DNA of 64,000 bases from Dyella ginsengisoli LA-4 (GTDB lineage Bacteria; Pseudomonadota; Gammaproteobacteria; Xanthomonadales; Rhodanobacteraceae): positions 62,001-126,000 of the forward strand of contig NZ_AMSF01000015.1 in the NCBI RefSeq assembly GCF_000334915.1, written 5' to 3'. Below the pieces are notes generated by a model that did not search any database, was not told the DNA's origin, and saw only the letters and a list, made by a program, of their open reading frames with translations. Position 1 is the stretch's first letter. Each line of letters opens with the position of its first letter. The translations under genes were made by a program, and so were the position numbers. Of the stretch, positions 34,638-45,686 are shown piece after piece.

Positions 34638-36533
34638 TTACCTTTCTCCAGTCTCTTGGCGACGGATGGATACGACGTTGGCCGGCTGCGCCGTCTCGCT
34701 CCAGCGGAACGAGGGCAACAGACTGGACACGCAACGCCGCAGTTCCTCTTCATCGAAGCGGTCGACCGCTTCCGCCGATTTGTTGATGGCCGCCACCAGC
34801 AACTCCCAGGCCACCTCGCGGTGCTGTGCCAGGAAGATCTTCGCGTGGGCGGTCTCGCTATAGTTTTCCTGCGCGTGGAACAACTCCTCGAACAACTTCT
34901 CGCCCGCTCGCAGCCCGGTATAGACAATGGGGATCTCGGTGCCTGGTTTCTTTCCAGCCAGCCGGATCATCTGCTCGGCCAGATCGCGGATCTTCACCGG
35001 CTCCCCCATGTCCAGCGCGAAGATCTCTCCGCCGCGGCCCAGGGTGGATGCCTGCAGGATCAACTGGCACGCCTCCGGAATCGTCATGAAGTAGCGCGAC
35101 ATCTCCGGGTGGGTGACGGTAACCGGCCCACCGTCACGGATCTGTTGACGGAACAGCGGCACCACCGAGCCGGCCGAGTCGAGTACGTTGCCGAAGCGCA
35201 CGGTGATGAAGCGGGTCGACGAGCGGGCACTGAGGTTCTGGCACCAGATCTCCGCGATGCGCTTGCATGCCCCCATCACGCTGGTGGGATTCACGGCCTT
35301 GTCGGTGGAGATCAGCACGAAGCACCCGACGCCGTGCTCGTGGGCCAGTTCGGCGACCTGGCGCGTGGCGAGCACGTTGTTGCGGAAGGCCGTACGCAAC
35401 TGGCTCTGCAACAGCGGCACGTGCTTGTAGGCGGCCGCATGGAAAACCACCTGCGGCTTGTGGTCGACGAACACCTGCGCCATCGCGACGCGGTCGCCGC
35501 AATCGGCCAGTACGCCATCCAGAATCAGCTCGGGGAAATCCGCAGCCAGTTCCTTGGCCACGCGATAGAGGTTGTACTCGCTGTTGTCGACCACGGTCAG
35601 CGCCGCCGCGCCGAGCCGCGCCACCTGGCGACACAGCTCCGAACCGATCGAGCCACCGCCACCGGTCACCATCACGCGCTGGCCGGTGAGATTCTCGCGG
35701 ATCGCAGTCCAGTCGAGCTGGATGGCATCGCGCCCGAGCAGATCCTCGATCGCGACCTCCTTGATCTCGTTGAAATGGGCGCGCCCGGCAACGACGTCCT
35801 CGAGCCGCGGAACCGTGCGATAGGGCAGTCCGGTGGAGTCGCACAGCTCGACCACCCTGCGCATCTGCGCCGTGGACGCGCCGGGCAACGCGATCAGCAA
35901 CATTTCCACGCCGGTCTCGCGCGCCACATCAGGCAGATCCTCGAACCGCCCCAGTACCGGACAGCCGCTGATCTTGGCGCCGCGCAGGCTGCCCAGATCG
36001 TCGACGAACCCCACCACATTGAAACGGCTGTCCCGACGCAGGTCGCGCAACAGCGCCTCCCCGGCCCGGTCCGCGCCGACAATGAGGACGCGCTTGGCCG
36101 GCCTGGACTCGAACAGGTCGACGCGACTGTCCTTCCAGAACCGATAAAGCAGTCGCGGCGCCCCGAGCAGGGTGGCGAGGATCACCGGGTAAAGCAGCAG
36201 CACCGAACGGGGAACCCCGGCGAGCCGGTCGTAGAGGAACAGCACCAGGCCGATCACCAGGCTGCCGGCCACGGCTGCGCGCAGGATGTTCCACAGGTCC
36301 GGCAGGCTGGCGAACCGCCACACACCCTTGTACAGACCGGTCCAGGCAAAAAGCAGGCCCTGCACGGCCAGGACCAGCGGAAATTCCAGGGCGAAGAAGC
36401 TGACCACTTCATCCGGCTTCATCGCATAGCGAAGCGCCTTGGCAAGCCACCAGGCGATAGCGGCCACGGCGAGGTCGTGCACCACCACAGCCGCGCGCGG
36501 GTGAATCGCTGCGATGAACTTACGAACCGACAT
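34638..36533 (-). CDS. Membrane nucleotide-sugar 4,6-dehydratase (CapD/WbpM-type)
   Basis: The 631-residue protein has four N-terminal transmembrane helices (residues about 15-150), a Rossmann-like CoA-binding-type domain with RVLIVGADRAGEALLRDL, and an SDR catalytic domain with MVTGGGGSIGSELCRQVA, FHAAAYKHVPL and STDKAVNPTSVMGACKR. In this family the usual catalytic tyrosine is replaced by methionine, as here in VMGACK. Such enzymes convert UDP-GlcNAc to the 4-keto-6-deoxy sugar for O-antigen or capsule building. The start overlaps the transferase stop by one base (TGATG). It is followed directly by galU. Confidence 0.93.
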   Translation of the reverse strand: MSVRKFIAAIHPRAAVVVHDLAVAAIAWWLAKALRYAMKPDEVVSFFALEFPLVLAVQGLLFAWTGLYKGVWRFASLPDLWNILRAAVAGSLVIGLVLFLYDRLAGVPRSVLLLYPVILATLLGAPRLLYRFWKDSRVDLFESRPAKRVLIVGADRAGEALLRDLRRDSRFNVVGFVDDLGSLRGAKISGCPVLGRFEDLPDVARETGVEMLLIALPGASTAQMRRVVELCDSTGLPYRTVPRLEDVVAGRAHFNEIKEVAIEDLLGRDAIQLDWTAIRENLTGQRVMVTGGGGSIGSELCRQVARLGAAALTVVDNSEYNLYRVAKELAADFPELILDGVLADCGDRVAMAQVFVDHKPQVVFHAAAYKHVPLLQSQLRTAFRNNVLATRQVAELAHEHGVGCFVLISTDKAVNPTSVMGACKRIAEIWCQNLSARSSTRFITVRFGNVLDSAGSVVPLFRQQIRDGGPVTVTHPEMSRYFMTIPEACQLILQASTLGRGGEIFALDMGEPVKIRDLAEQMIRLAGKKPGTEIPIVYTGLRAGEKLFEELFHAQENYSETAHAKIFLAQHREVAWELLVAAINKSAEAVDRFDEEELRRCVSSLLPSFRWSETAQPANVVSIRRQETGER

Positions 36534-37558
36534 CAGAATTTCCGCTCCCTAGCTCGCCGAAGGCAACGCCGCTTCAGCATCATCCAGACCACCAACGACA
36601 CGCCGTAGACCACGGCAAAAACCATCCAGCCTTCCGCGCCCATGCGCCATGCGGCATACGCCGCCGGAGCGCACACCAGCAGGTTCCAGGCCGTGTACGA
36701 CCCGGACACCGCTCCATGGGACCTCCCCCCGCGAACCATCCACTGGTAAAGATGTTCGCGATGCGCACTGTACCAGCGGCGACCTCGCCAGATCCTGACC
36801 AGCAGCGTCATGCCGGCGTCGGTGAAGAACGCCGAGCACAGGATGGCGGCTGGCCAGCACGTGGCGGGGGCGATCTGCCAGAGCATCGCTCCGATGGCGA
36901 AAACCAGAAACCCCAACGAGCCGCTTCCGACATCGCCCATGAAGATGCGGGCCGGTGACCGGTTGTATACCCAGAATCCCGCCGTCGCGAATCCCACCGC
37001 AAGCGCCGCGATGGCCAGCCCATAGGCCGGCTGAGCCAGGGCCAGCGCAAGGCAAGCCAGCCCCGCCATCACGAACATCGCCTGCTGTGCCAGCAGGCCA
37101 TCAATGCCGTCCATGAAATTGTGCAGGTTGATGCTCCCCACGCCGACGAACAGCAGGAGCGGCAACCACCACGCCGGGACGCCGGCGGTCCACATGGCCA
37201 GCACCAGCAATCCGGCAGCTGCCGTCTGCGCCATCAGCCTGGGGATGATCGGAAGCGGGCGGTGATCGTCCCACCATCCGGTCAGCGCCACGCAGGCCAG
37301 ACCCAGCCAGACGGCAGCAAGCGTCAGCCGGTGCTCGGCCGACACAACGTCCAGGGCAATGACCGGCAAGCCGATCAACACGGCGACGACGATGCCGATC
37401 CCGCCGCCGCGCGGAGTCGGGATGGTATGGGAGCGCCGCTGTCCAGGCTGGTCCAGCATGCCACGGCGGTGCGCATAGGCGATTGCCGCCCGCACCACCG
37501 CAAGGGCGACGAGGAAGCAAAACGGTGGAAGCAACAAGGCCGACCCTGGCAAGACCAT
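36533..37558 (-). CDS. WecA-type polyprenyl-phosphate glycosylphosphotransferase (MraY family)
   Basis: The 341-residue inner-membrane protein has about eleven hydrophobic segments and the MraY/WecA motifs: RRSHTIPTPRGGG, WWDDHRPL (the metal-binding aspartates), GSINLHNFMDGIDGLL and HREHLYQWMV. It transfers a sugar phosphate from a UDP-sugar onto undecaprenyl phosphate, starting an O-antigen or enterobacterial-antigen-like lipid. The next gene downstream is the CapD-type dehydratase, giving a compact initiation unit. Its start codon lies seven bases after the lapB stop on the same strand. The precise donor sugar is not shown. Confidence 0.92.
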   Translation of the reverse strand: MVLPGSALLLPPFCFLVALAVVRAAIAYAHRRGMLDQPGQRRSHTIPTPRGGGIGIVVAVLIGLPVIALDVVSAEHRLTLAAVWLGLACVALTGWWDDHRPLPIIPRLMAQTAAAGLLVLAMWTAGVPAWWLPLLLFVGVGSINLHNFMDGIDGLLAQQAMFVMAGLACLALALAQPAYGLAIAALAVGFATAGFWVYNRSPARIFMGDVGSGSLGFLVFAIGAMLWQIAPATCWPAAILCSAFFTDAGMTLLVRIWRGRRWYSAHREHLYQWMVRGGRSHGAVSGSYTAWNLLVCAPAAYAAWRMGAEGWMVFAVVYGVSLVVWMMLKRRCLRRARERKF

Positions 37559-37564
37559 TCCGCG

Positions 37565-38734
37565 CTACTCGTTGGCCACGCCATGGATGGGGCGGATCGT
37601 GCTCCAGCTCTTGCAGCTGGGGCACTGCCAATGGTGTGCCTTGGCACCGAAGCCGCAACGGCTGCAGCGGTACATCGCCTGACCTTCGAGCAATTTCCGG
37701 GTGAGATCGCGAAGAATCAGGAAATTGTCCCGCGCCTCGCCCTGGATCTTGTCCATCGTGGCATCGATCAGGGCCATCAGGCCGCGCACCGAGGGGCGCT
37801 GGCGCAGTTGTCCGGTGAGAAAGTCGACCGCCACCCGCTCGCCGTCGCGCTGTTGATACAGCCGGGTCAGTGCCAGCACCGGCGAGATGCCGTGATAGCG
37901 GGTCAGGATGTCCTGCAGGAACGTTTCGGCACGCGCCATCTGCTGCGTACAGGCATAGCTGTGCAGCAGCGGAGGCAGGATTTCGGGCACAAACGCCACG
38001 TCCGCCGCCACGGCCGCCTCGTAGGCGGTGATGGCATCGTCATGCTCGCCCTGTTCGGCGTGCAACCGCCCGGTGAGCATGAAGGCACGGACACAGTCCG
38101 GCTGGCATTCGAAAGCCTGCTTGAGGTAACCCGCCGCCTCGGCGCGGGCACCCGCCTGGCGCGAACGTTCGGCCAGCTCGCAGTAGAACTGCGCCACCAT
38201 GGCCGACTCGTCTTCGCCGGTCATCGCCTCCAGCCGGCGGGCGTGTTCGATCGCCTTGTGCCAGTCGCGCTCGTGCTGGTAGATCGCAATCAGGTGACGC
38301 AGGGCCGATGGAGCATGCGCATCCATCGCCACCAGGTCGCAGAACAGGGTCTCGGCGCGATCCAGCAGACCCGCCCGCATGTAGTCCTCGCCCAGTTCGA
38401 GCAGGGCGACGGTTTTCATCGCATCGGACAGCCCCTGGCGCGAGACCAGATGCTGGTGCAACCGGATGGCGCGATCCACCTCGCCACGCCGACGAAACAG
38501 GTTGCCCAGCGCGAGGTGGGTCTCCACGGTATCGCGGTTGTACTCGGCCAGCTTGAGGAACACCTCGATGGCCTTGTCCTGTTCTTCGTTGAGCAGGTAG
38601 TTCAGACCGCGGAAGTAGTCCGAGGAAAGTTCGCTCACCCGGGCGCCGGAACGACGCACACCGGCGCGCCGCGAAGTCCACCATCCGCTCAGGAAAGCTA
38701 CTGGCAGAAGCAACAACGCATACAGGGGATTCAT
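37565..38734 (-). CDS. lapB: LapB, lipopolysaccharide assembly regulator with TPR and rubredoxin-like zinc domain
   Basis: The 389-residue protein has one N-terminal transmembrane helix (LLLLPVAFLSGWW), about nine TPR repeats (residues 40-335) and a C-terminal rubredoxin-like metal site, CSRCGFGAKAHHWQCPSCKSW. LapB (YciM) tethers FtsH to LpxC and so controls LPS synthesis at the inner-membrane surface. It directly follows lapA, whose stop overlaps its start by four bases (ATGA). The ATG at 38734 gives the usual N-terminus. Next to it on the same strand begins the polysaccharide transferase gene. Confidence 0.96.
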   Translation of the reverse strand: MNPLYALLLLPVAFLSGWWTSRRAGVRRSGARVSELSSDYFRGLNYLLNEEQDKAIEVFLKLAEYNRDTVETHLALGNLFRRRGEVDRAIRLHQHLVSRQGLSDAMKTVALLELGEDYMRAGLLDRAETLFCDLVAMDAHAPSALRHLIAIYQHERDWHKAIEHARRLEAMTGEDESAMVAQFYCELAERSRQAGARAEAAGYLKQAFECQPDCVRAFMLTGRLHAEQGEHDDAITAYEAAVAADVAFVPEILPPLLHSYACTQQMARAETFLQDILTRYHGISPVLALTRLYQQRDGERVAVDFLTGQLRQRPSVRGLMALIDATMDKIQGEARDNFLILRDLTRKLLEGQAMYRCSRCGFGAKAHHWQCPSCKSWSTIRPIHGVANE

Positions 38735-38985
38735 GGAGCGCGGGACGCCTCGCCTGGTACCCGCGACGAGCGCTTCCCACGGGACGGCCGACGGAACCGG
38801 CCCAGCCATGCCGTCAACCCGCCAAGCAGCCAGCCGACCAGCAACGCCGCCAGCAGGGCCGCCCCTTTGGGCAGCGACAGGCTCGCAAAACCGAAGTCGT
38901 AGACGACCAGGTCGGCATTGAGCGCCCCGAGCATGACGCCAAGGGCAACGAAAGCGATCACGACGAGCAGGATGAGCAAGCGCAT
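38731..38985 (-). CDS. lapA: LapA domain protein
   Basis: The 84-residue protein has two transmembrane helices, MRLLILLVVIAFVALGVMLG and AALLAALLVGWLLGGLTAW, with NADLVVYDFGFASLSLPKG between, as in LapA (YciS). It works with LapB in the LPS-assembly regulation complex. A terminator for ihfB lies just upstream, so lapA and lapB appear to have a separate promoter. The C-terminal tail (residues 66-84) is basic and proline-rich. The lapB start overlaps its stop. Confidence 0.93.
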   Translation of the reverse strand: MRLLILLVVIAFVALGVMLGALNADLVVYDFGFASLSLPKGAALLAALLVGWLLGGLTAWLGRFRRPSRGKRSSRVPGEASRAP

Positions 38986-39033
38986 CCGATGACTTTACCC
39001 GATCGCCCCAAGCCGGCACAGATCAAGGGGCCC

Positions 39034-39074
39034 GAAAAACAAAAGGCAGGATCGACCTCGCGGTCGCCTGCCTT
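39034..39074 (-). terminator. Rho-independent terminator after ihfB
   Basis: On the minus strand AAGGCAGG(CGACC) and (GGTCG)(AT)CCTGCCTT form a long stem (39043-39050 with 39067-39074, extended by CGACC/GGTCG) followed by TTTTGTTTTTC at 39034-39044. It separates rpsA-ihfB from lapA-lapB. Confidence 0.88.
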
Positions 39075-39108
39075 CATCTCTGGCCCGGATGGGCCAGCCC
39101 AACGGGTA

Positions 39109-39408
39109 TCAGCCTTCGGCCGACTCGGCCGCCTGGTTCACCCGCTCGCGGAGCTCCTTGCCTGGCTTGAAGTGCGGCACGTGCTTGCCCGGAAGCGCCA
39201 CCGCCTCGCCGGTCTTGGGGTTGCGCCCCATGCGCGGCGGACGATAGTGCAAGGCAAAACTGCCGAACCCCCGGACCTCGATGCGTTCGCCGTTGGCCAG
39301 TGCATGGCTCATCTGCTCGATGACGCTCTTCACGGCCAGCTCGACATCACCGAACGCAAGATGCTGCTGGCGCTTTGCCAGCGCCTCGATCAACTCGGAT
39401 TTGGTCAT
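39109..39408 (-). CDS. ihfB: Integration host factor subunit beta
   Basis: The 99-residue protein matches Ihf[24 protein letters not shown], then [27 protein letters not shown] with the DNA-intercalating proline region (NPKTGE), ending [15 protein letters not shown] is a heterodimeric DNA-bending protein needed for recombination, replication and promoter activation. The position after rpsA is the standard gammaproteobacterial arrangement. A GC-rich hairpin without U-tract sits between the genes at 39437-39462, and a terminator follows. Confidence 0.96.
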   Translation of the reverse strand: MTKSELIEALAKRQQHLAFGDVELAVKSVIEQMSHALANGERIEVRGFGSFALHYRPPRMGRNPKTGEAVALPGKHVPHFKPGKELRERVNQAAESAEG

Positions 39409-39436
39409 GGGTCCCCAATGTCCGTGACGTGGTACT

Positions 39437-39462
39437 GCGGGGCGGCCAGAGGGCCGCCCCGC
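39437..39462. other. GC-rich hairpin between rpsA and ihfB
   Basis: GCGGGGCGGCC pairs with GGCCGCCCCGC (11 bp) around an AGAG loop, 24 bases after the rpsA stop read on the minus strand. No run of T follows in either direction. It is probably an mRNA-processing or partial-termination element that sets the high rpsA to ihfB ratio. Confidence 0.55.
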
Positions 39463-39486
39463 ATCCTGCTAAGGCTCGTACAGGAG

Positions 39487-41160
39487 TTACTCGGCCTTGT
39501 TGAGCTGCTCCTGGAGCAGCGCGCCGAGCTTGGTGGTACCGCTGCTGGCCGAACCGTAGTCAGCCATCAGATCCTGCACATCGTCCTCGTCCTTGGCGCG
39601 GATCGACAGCGACAGCTGGCGACCCTTGCGGTCCATGCCGGTGAACTTGGCCTCGACCTTGTCGCCCACCTTCAGATGCTGGGTGGCGTCGTCGATGCGC
39701 TCCTTGGCGATGTCGTTGGCGCGGATGTAGCCCTCCACGCCATCGCCCAGATCGACCACCGCACCCTTGGCGTCGACTTCCTTCACCGTACCGGTGACGA
39801 CCGTGCCGCGCGAGTGGTTGGCCATGAACTGACCGAACGGATCCTGCTCCATCTGCTTGATGCCGAGGGAGATGCGCTCGCGCTCCGGATCCACGGCCAG
39901 CACCACGGCCTCGATCTCGTCGCCCTTCTTGAAGTTGCGCACCAGATCCTCGCCCGACGCCTGCCAGGAGATGTCCGACAGGTGGACCAGGCCGTCGATG
40001 CCGCCGTCCAGGCCGATGAAGACGCCGAAATCGGTGATCGACTTGATCTGACCGGAGACCTTGTCGCCCTTCTTGTGCATGGCGGCGAAGGCTTCCCACG
40101 GGTTCGAGCGGGTCTGCTTGATGCCCAGCGAGATGCGGCGACGCTCTTCATCCACGTCCAGCACCATGACCTCGGTCTCGTCACCGACCTGCACCACCTT
40201 GGCCGGGTTGACGTTCTTGTTGGTCCAGTCCATCTCGGACACGTGCACCAGACCCTCGACGCCCGGCTCGATCTCGACGAAGCAGCCGTAATCGGTGACG
40301 TTGGAGACCTTGCCGAACAGGCGGCTGCCGACCGGGTAGCGGCGCGAGATGGCCACCCACGGATCGTCGCCCAGCTGCTTCAGGCCCAGCGAGACGCGGT
40401 TGCGCTCGCGGTCGTACTTCAGCACGCGCACTTCCAGCTCGTCGCCGACGTTGACGACTTCGGACGGGTGACGCACGCGCTTCCACGCCATGTCGGTGAT
40501 GTGCAGCAGGCCATCGATGCCGCCCAGGTCCACGAACGCGCCGTAGTCGGTGAGGTTCTTGACCGTACCCTTCACCACCGCGCCTTCGGTCAGGCGCTCC
40601 AGCAGCTTCTCGCGCTCCTCGGAGAACTCGGTCTCGACGACGGCGCGGCGGCTGACGACCACGTTGTTGCGCTTGCGGTCCAGCTTGATGATCTTGAACT
40701 CGAGTTCCTTGCCCTCGAGGTACACCGGGTCGCGGACCGGGCGCACGTCGACCAGGGAGCCCGGCAGGAACGCGCGGACATCCTTGATGTCGACGGTGAA
40801 GCCGCCCTTGACCTTGCCGGAGATCATGCCGGTGATGGTCTCTTCCTTGTCGAAGGCCGTCTCGAGGTCGTCCCACACCATCGAGCGCTTGGCCTTCTCG
40901 CGGGAGAGCTTGGTCTCGCCGAAGCCGTCTTCCAGGGCGTCCAGGGCAACCTTTACCTCGTCGCCCACCTGCACTTCCAACTCGCCCTTCTCGTCCTTGA
41001 ACTGCTCGATCGGGACGATGCCTTCGCTCTTCAGGCCCGCGTTGATCACGACGACGTCGTTGCGGATCTCCACCACGATGCCCGTGACGATGGCGCCCGG
41101 CTTGAGCTTGGCGATGGCCTGCTGGCTCTGTTCAAACAGCTCGGCAAAACTTTCAGTCAT
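39487..41160 (-). CDS. rpsA: 30S ribosomal protein S1
   Basis: The 557-residue protein contains six S1 (OB-fold) domains, the normal count for proteobacterial S1. The diagnostic sequences are the N-terminal [26 protein letters not shown] in the first domain and the repeated [15 protein letters not shown]-like cores. It binds mRNA on the 30S platform and lets initiation proceed at weak Shine-Dalgarno sites. It is preceded by cmk on the same strand, with a gap of about 163 bases, and followed by ihfB. Synthesis is probably autoregulated as in E. coli, but I see no direct sign. Confidence 0.97.
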   Translation of the reverse strand: MTESFAELFEQSQQAIAKLKPGAIVTGIVVEIRNDVVVINAGLKSEGIVPIEQFKDEKGELEVQVGDEVKVALDALEDGFGETKLSREKAKRSMVWDDLETAFDKEETITGMISGKVKGGFTVDIKDVRAFLPGSLVDVRPVRDPVYLEGKELEFKIIKLDRKRNNVVVSRRAVVETEFSEEREKLLERLTEGAVVKGTVKNLTDYGAFVDLGGIDGLLHITDMAWKRVRHPSEVVNVGDELEVRVLKYDRERNRVSLGLKQLGDDPWVAISRRYPVGSRLFGKVSNVTDYGCFVEIEPGVEGLVHVSEMDWTNKNVNPAKVVQVGDETEVMVLDVDEERRRISLGIKQTRSNPWEAFAAMHKKGDKVSGQIKSITDFGVFIGLDGGIDGLVHLSDISWQASGEDLVRNFKKGDEIEAVVLAVDPERERISLGIKQMEQDPFGQFMANHSRGTVVTGTVKEVDAKGAVVDLGDGVEGYIRANDIAKERIDDATQHLKVGDKVEAKFTGMDRKGRQLSLSIRAKDEDDVQDLMADYGSASSGTTKLGALLQEQLNKAE

Positions 41161-41323
41161 GTTGATTCCAGAAATGAGAAAAGGCCGTAGTTCCTGCGCG
41201 CCGTCGGATGTAAAGCGCAGAAACGGATCGGCCCACCGGTTGTGGGTGATCGGGGTCGCCCCTCTTCACCGTTGACCAAAACCCCATGCCGCGGCAGGGG
41301 CGCTTGTTGCCGGCCTGCGGCCC

Positions 41324-42004
41324 TCAGGACCGCACGACGGCGAATACTTTCGCGACGACCTCGTCGATGGGCATGCCGGTGGTGTCCACCAGAACCGCAT
41401 CGTCGGCAGGCTTGAGCGGAGCGACGGCCCGGGAAGCGTCGCGGGCGTCACGCGCCTCAATCTCGCGCTGAAGGCCGCTGAGTGTAACGCTCAGACCCTT
41501 TTCCTTCAACTGCTTATAGCGTCTTTTCGCCCGTTCGGCCGCACTGGCGGTGAGGAATACCTTGTGGGCGGCATCCGGGAAGATCACCGTCCCCATGTCG
41601 CGCCCATCGGCAACCAGCCCCGGGGCCTTGCGAAACCCCAGCTGGAGATCCACAAGTGCCTGACGCACCGAGGGAATCGAGGCGATGGCCGAGGCCGCGG
41701 CACCCGCCGTTTCCGTGCGCAGTTCGTCCGTGGCATCGTGCCCGTTCACCAGCACACGCGTATCCCCGCCGTCCGCCGACGGGAGGAAGCGGATTTTCGT
41801 GGATTGCGCGCAACGGGTGACCGCATCGACATCGGACAGGTCCAGTCCGGCCGCCCCGGCGGCATAGCCCACCGCCCGGTACAACGCTCCGGAATCGAGC
41901 AGGCGCCAGCCGAGGCGCTCGGCGACCAACCGGCTGACGGTACCCTTGCCCGATCCCGATGGCCCGTCGATGGCAAGCACAGGCACGACAACGGCACGGG
42001 ACAT
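41324..42004 (-). CDS. cmk: Cytidylate kinase
   Basis: The 226-residue protein has the P-loop [20 protein letters not shown] at residues 10-28, [12 protein letters not shown], and the [13 protein letters not shown] motif that binds CMP and dCMP. It phosphorylates CMP and dCMP in the cytosol. The cmk-rpsA order is standard. The gene is divergent from the acyl-CoA-binding protein gene. The start at 42004 ([17 protein letters not shown]) matches family length. Confidence 0.96.
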   Translation of the reverse strand: MSRAVVVPVLAIDGPSGSGKGTVSRLVAERLGWRLLDSGALYRAVGYAAGAAGLDLSDVDAVTRCAQSTKIRFLPSADGGDTRVLVNGHDATDELRTETAGAAASAIASIPSVRQALVDLQLGFRKAPGLVADGRDMGTVIFPDAAHKVFLTASAAERAKRRYKQLKEKGLSVTLSGLQREIEARDARDASRAVAPLKPADDAVLVDTTGMPIDEVVAKVFAVVRS

Positions 42005-42042
42005 GGGCGGTTTCCTCAGGCAAAGGCCGTCATCTTACCGCG

Positions 42043-42071
42043 TTGACCCCTCCCCGGGTGCGTGCTATCAA
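42043..42071 (+). promoter_or_regulatory. Sigma-70 promoter of the acyl-CoA-binding protein gene
   Basis: TTGACC (42043-42048), a 17-base spacer and TATCAA (42066-42071) form a good sigma-70 promoter about 40 bases upstream of the ATG at 42112. No PsrA-like operator overlaps it; the operator in this area lies further on, before fadH. Confidence 0.55.
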
Positions 42072-42111
42072 GCCGGCCACTGCCCGCTCCGGGCAAGGGG
42101 GCAAGCATCTC

Positions 42112-42369
42112 ATGAGCGATCTCCGTCACGCCTTCGAGCGTGCGGCCGAGGACGTCAAACGGCTGGGCACGCGGCCGGACAACGACACCCTGCTGAAGCT
42201 CTACGCCCTGTTCAAGCAGGGCTCCGAAGGCGACGTCCACGGTGAGCCTCCCGGCTTTTTCGATTTCGTCGGCACCGCGAAGTACGAGGCCTGGGCCAAG
42301 CTGCGCGGCACCCCGAGCGACGAGGCCATGCAGCATTACATCGCCCTGGTCGAACGACTGCTGCCGTGA
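42112..42369 (+). CDS. Acyl-CoA-binding protein (ACBP)
   Basis: The 85-residue protein matches the small four-helix ACBP family: LRHAFERAAEDVKRL, NDTLLKLYALFKQGSEGDV (the acyl-CoA-binding tyrosine-lysine region) and FVGTAKYEAWAKLRGTPSDEA. It binds medium- and long-chain acyl-CoA esters in the cytosol and protects or delivers them. The family is widespread in eukaryotes and scattered in bacteria. GAGGG-like purines precede it only weakly. It lies 75 bases upstream of fadH on the same strand, which places an acyl-CoA carrier beside a beta-oxidation enzyme. Confidence 0.93.
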   Translation: MSDLRHAFERAAEDVKRLGTRPDNDTLLKLYALFKQGSEGDVHGEPPGFFDFVGTAKYEAWAKLRGTPSDEAMQHYIALVERLLP

Positions 42370-44463
<2,094 letters not shown>

Positions 44464-44713
44464 AGAAGGGTGCCGGAGGACGTTGTTTCCCGCGGAGAAA
44501 GCTCCGCGGGAAACAGAAAAAGAAACGCCCCGCGAAACGACGCATCGACGGGCGGCTCAGGGGGGATGCCGGCGGTCGAGGGGGAGAGCGTCGCTGCGGG
44601 GCGGGGCCGCGCCACCCGGGGGAGGGGAAAGGTGGCGGACAAGTGGAATTCTAGGCTCGCCCTAAAAACAGCGCCAATATATATTTCCCGCCAGACTAAT
44701 CTGATTTCCCTAT
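44464..44713. other. Intergenic region between fadH and the LysR gene
   Basis: These 250 bases change from G-rich (a run with several GGGGG blocks near 44560-44625) to AT-rich before the LysR start. They hold the inverted repeat at 44485-44514, a perfect AATATATATT palindrome at 44676-44685 and the inverted CAGACTAATCTG at 44692-44703. No gene is apparent. Confidence 0.5.
44485..44514. terminator. Perfect 13-bp hairpin after fadH
   Basis: GTTTCCCGCGGAG pairs with CTCCGCGGGAAAC around AAAG, 22 bases after the fadH stop. On the plus strand it is followed by A-rich sequence, not T, and on the minus strand by TTTTTCTG-like T only on the other side. It is probably a 3'-end stabilising hairpin or an inefficient terminator. 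Confidence 0.5.
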
Positions 44714-45625
44714 ATGTTTGATTTCCGTCAGCTGCGTTACTTCGTGGCCGTCAGCGAGGAGCTGAGCTTCACTCGCGCGGCTCGACGACTGCACCTGTCG
44801 CAACCGCCGCTCTCCCAGCAGATACAGGCGCTGGAGCAGGATCTCGGCGTACGCCTGCTCGAACGCACGAAACGGTCGGTCTCGCTGACCGGCCCGGGGC
44901 GCATCTTCCTCGATCATGCCCGGCAGATCCTGGCCAAGGCGGACGATGCGCGCGCCCAGGTGGTGGCCGCCGCGGCCGGCCACAGTGGCCAGCTGCGGCT
45001 GGCCTATACGGTATCGGTATCATTCCATCCCGCCCTGCCCCGGATCCTGCTGCGCTATGGACAACTGGCGCCGAACGTGCGGGTGGAGCTCAGTGAGCTC
45101 TACACCGAACCGCAGTTCGAAGCGCTGATGGACGGCCGGATCGACGTCGGCTTCGTCCGCGACGAGCCCCGGCGGGCGATCGACGCCCGGTCGCTGCGCA
45201 TGACCGTGCTGGACCGCGAACCGCTGCTGCTGGCCCTGCCGTCCGGCCACCCGTTGTCCGGCCGCAGCAGCCTGCGGCTGGACGAGGTGGCGCAGGAACC
45301 CTTCGTCGCGCAGCCGCGCGAGGTGGCCGTGACACTGTACGACCGCCTGCACCAGCTCGCGCAGAAGGCCGGATTCCAGCCCCGGATCCAGCGCCACGTG
45401 CAGCAGGTGAACGGCATGCTGGCAATGGTTGCCGCCGGCCTCGGCCTGGCGCTGGTACCTGCGACGATGCGCACGGTCCGGCTGGCCGGGCTGGCGTACG
45501 TCCCGGTCGAGGATCCCGACGCCTACATGCTCCTGGCCGTCGCCAGCCGGGCCAACGACACCTCGCCTGCCCTGGCCCAGTTCCTGGCCGTGGTCGCTGA
45601 AACGGCGACCGTCCGCAGCTTGTGA
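44714..45625 (+). CDS. LysR-family transcriptional regulator
   Basis: The 303-residue protein has an N-terminal winged helix-turn-helix (FTRAARRLHLSQPPLSQQIQALEQDLG, residues about 19-45) followed by the two-lobed effector domain. It resembles CatR/BenM-like regulators of aromatic or organic-acid metabolism, but no catabolic gene is adjacent, so the target is unknown. The 5' region is AT-rich with the inverted repeat CAGACTAATCTG 10 bases before the ATG, a candidate autoregulatory site. There is no Shine-Dalgarno sequence before the ATG at 44714. Confidence 0.9.
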   Translation: MFDFRQLRYFVAVSEELSFTRAARRLHLSQPPLSQQIQALEQDLGVRLLERTKRSVSLTGPGRIFLDHARQILAKADDARAQVVAAAAGHSGQLRLAYTVSVSFHPALPRILLRYGQLAPNVRVELSELYTEPQFEALMDGRIDVGFVRDEPRRAIDARSLRMTVLDREPLLLALPSGHPLSGRSSLRLDEVAQEPFVAQPREVAVTLYDRLHQLAQKAGFQPRIQRHVQQVNGMLAMVAAGLGLALVPATMRTVRLAGLAYVPVEDPDAYMLLAVASRANDTSPALAQFLAVVAETATVRSL

Positions 45626-45648
45626 TGACCTTGAAAGCACGCTACAAT
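45620..45648 (+). promoter_or_regulatory. Sigma-70 promoter of rpmJ
   Basis: TTGTGA (45620-45625) and TACAAT (45643-45648) with a 17-base spacer lie 38 bases before the rpmJ GTG. The -35 box overlaps the LysR stop codon. Confidence 0.6.
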
Positions 45649-45686
45649 CGCGGACTTGAATTTTTCTTTGGTTCCAGGAGCTGGCC

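Noticed and set aside
33765-36608. Very long plus-strand open frame over galU and the dehydratase gene
   Set aside because: Antisense shadow of two well-recognised genes in a high-GC genome; composition is His/Gln/Arg-rich noise.
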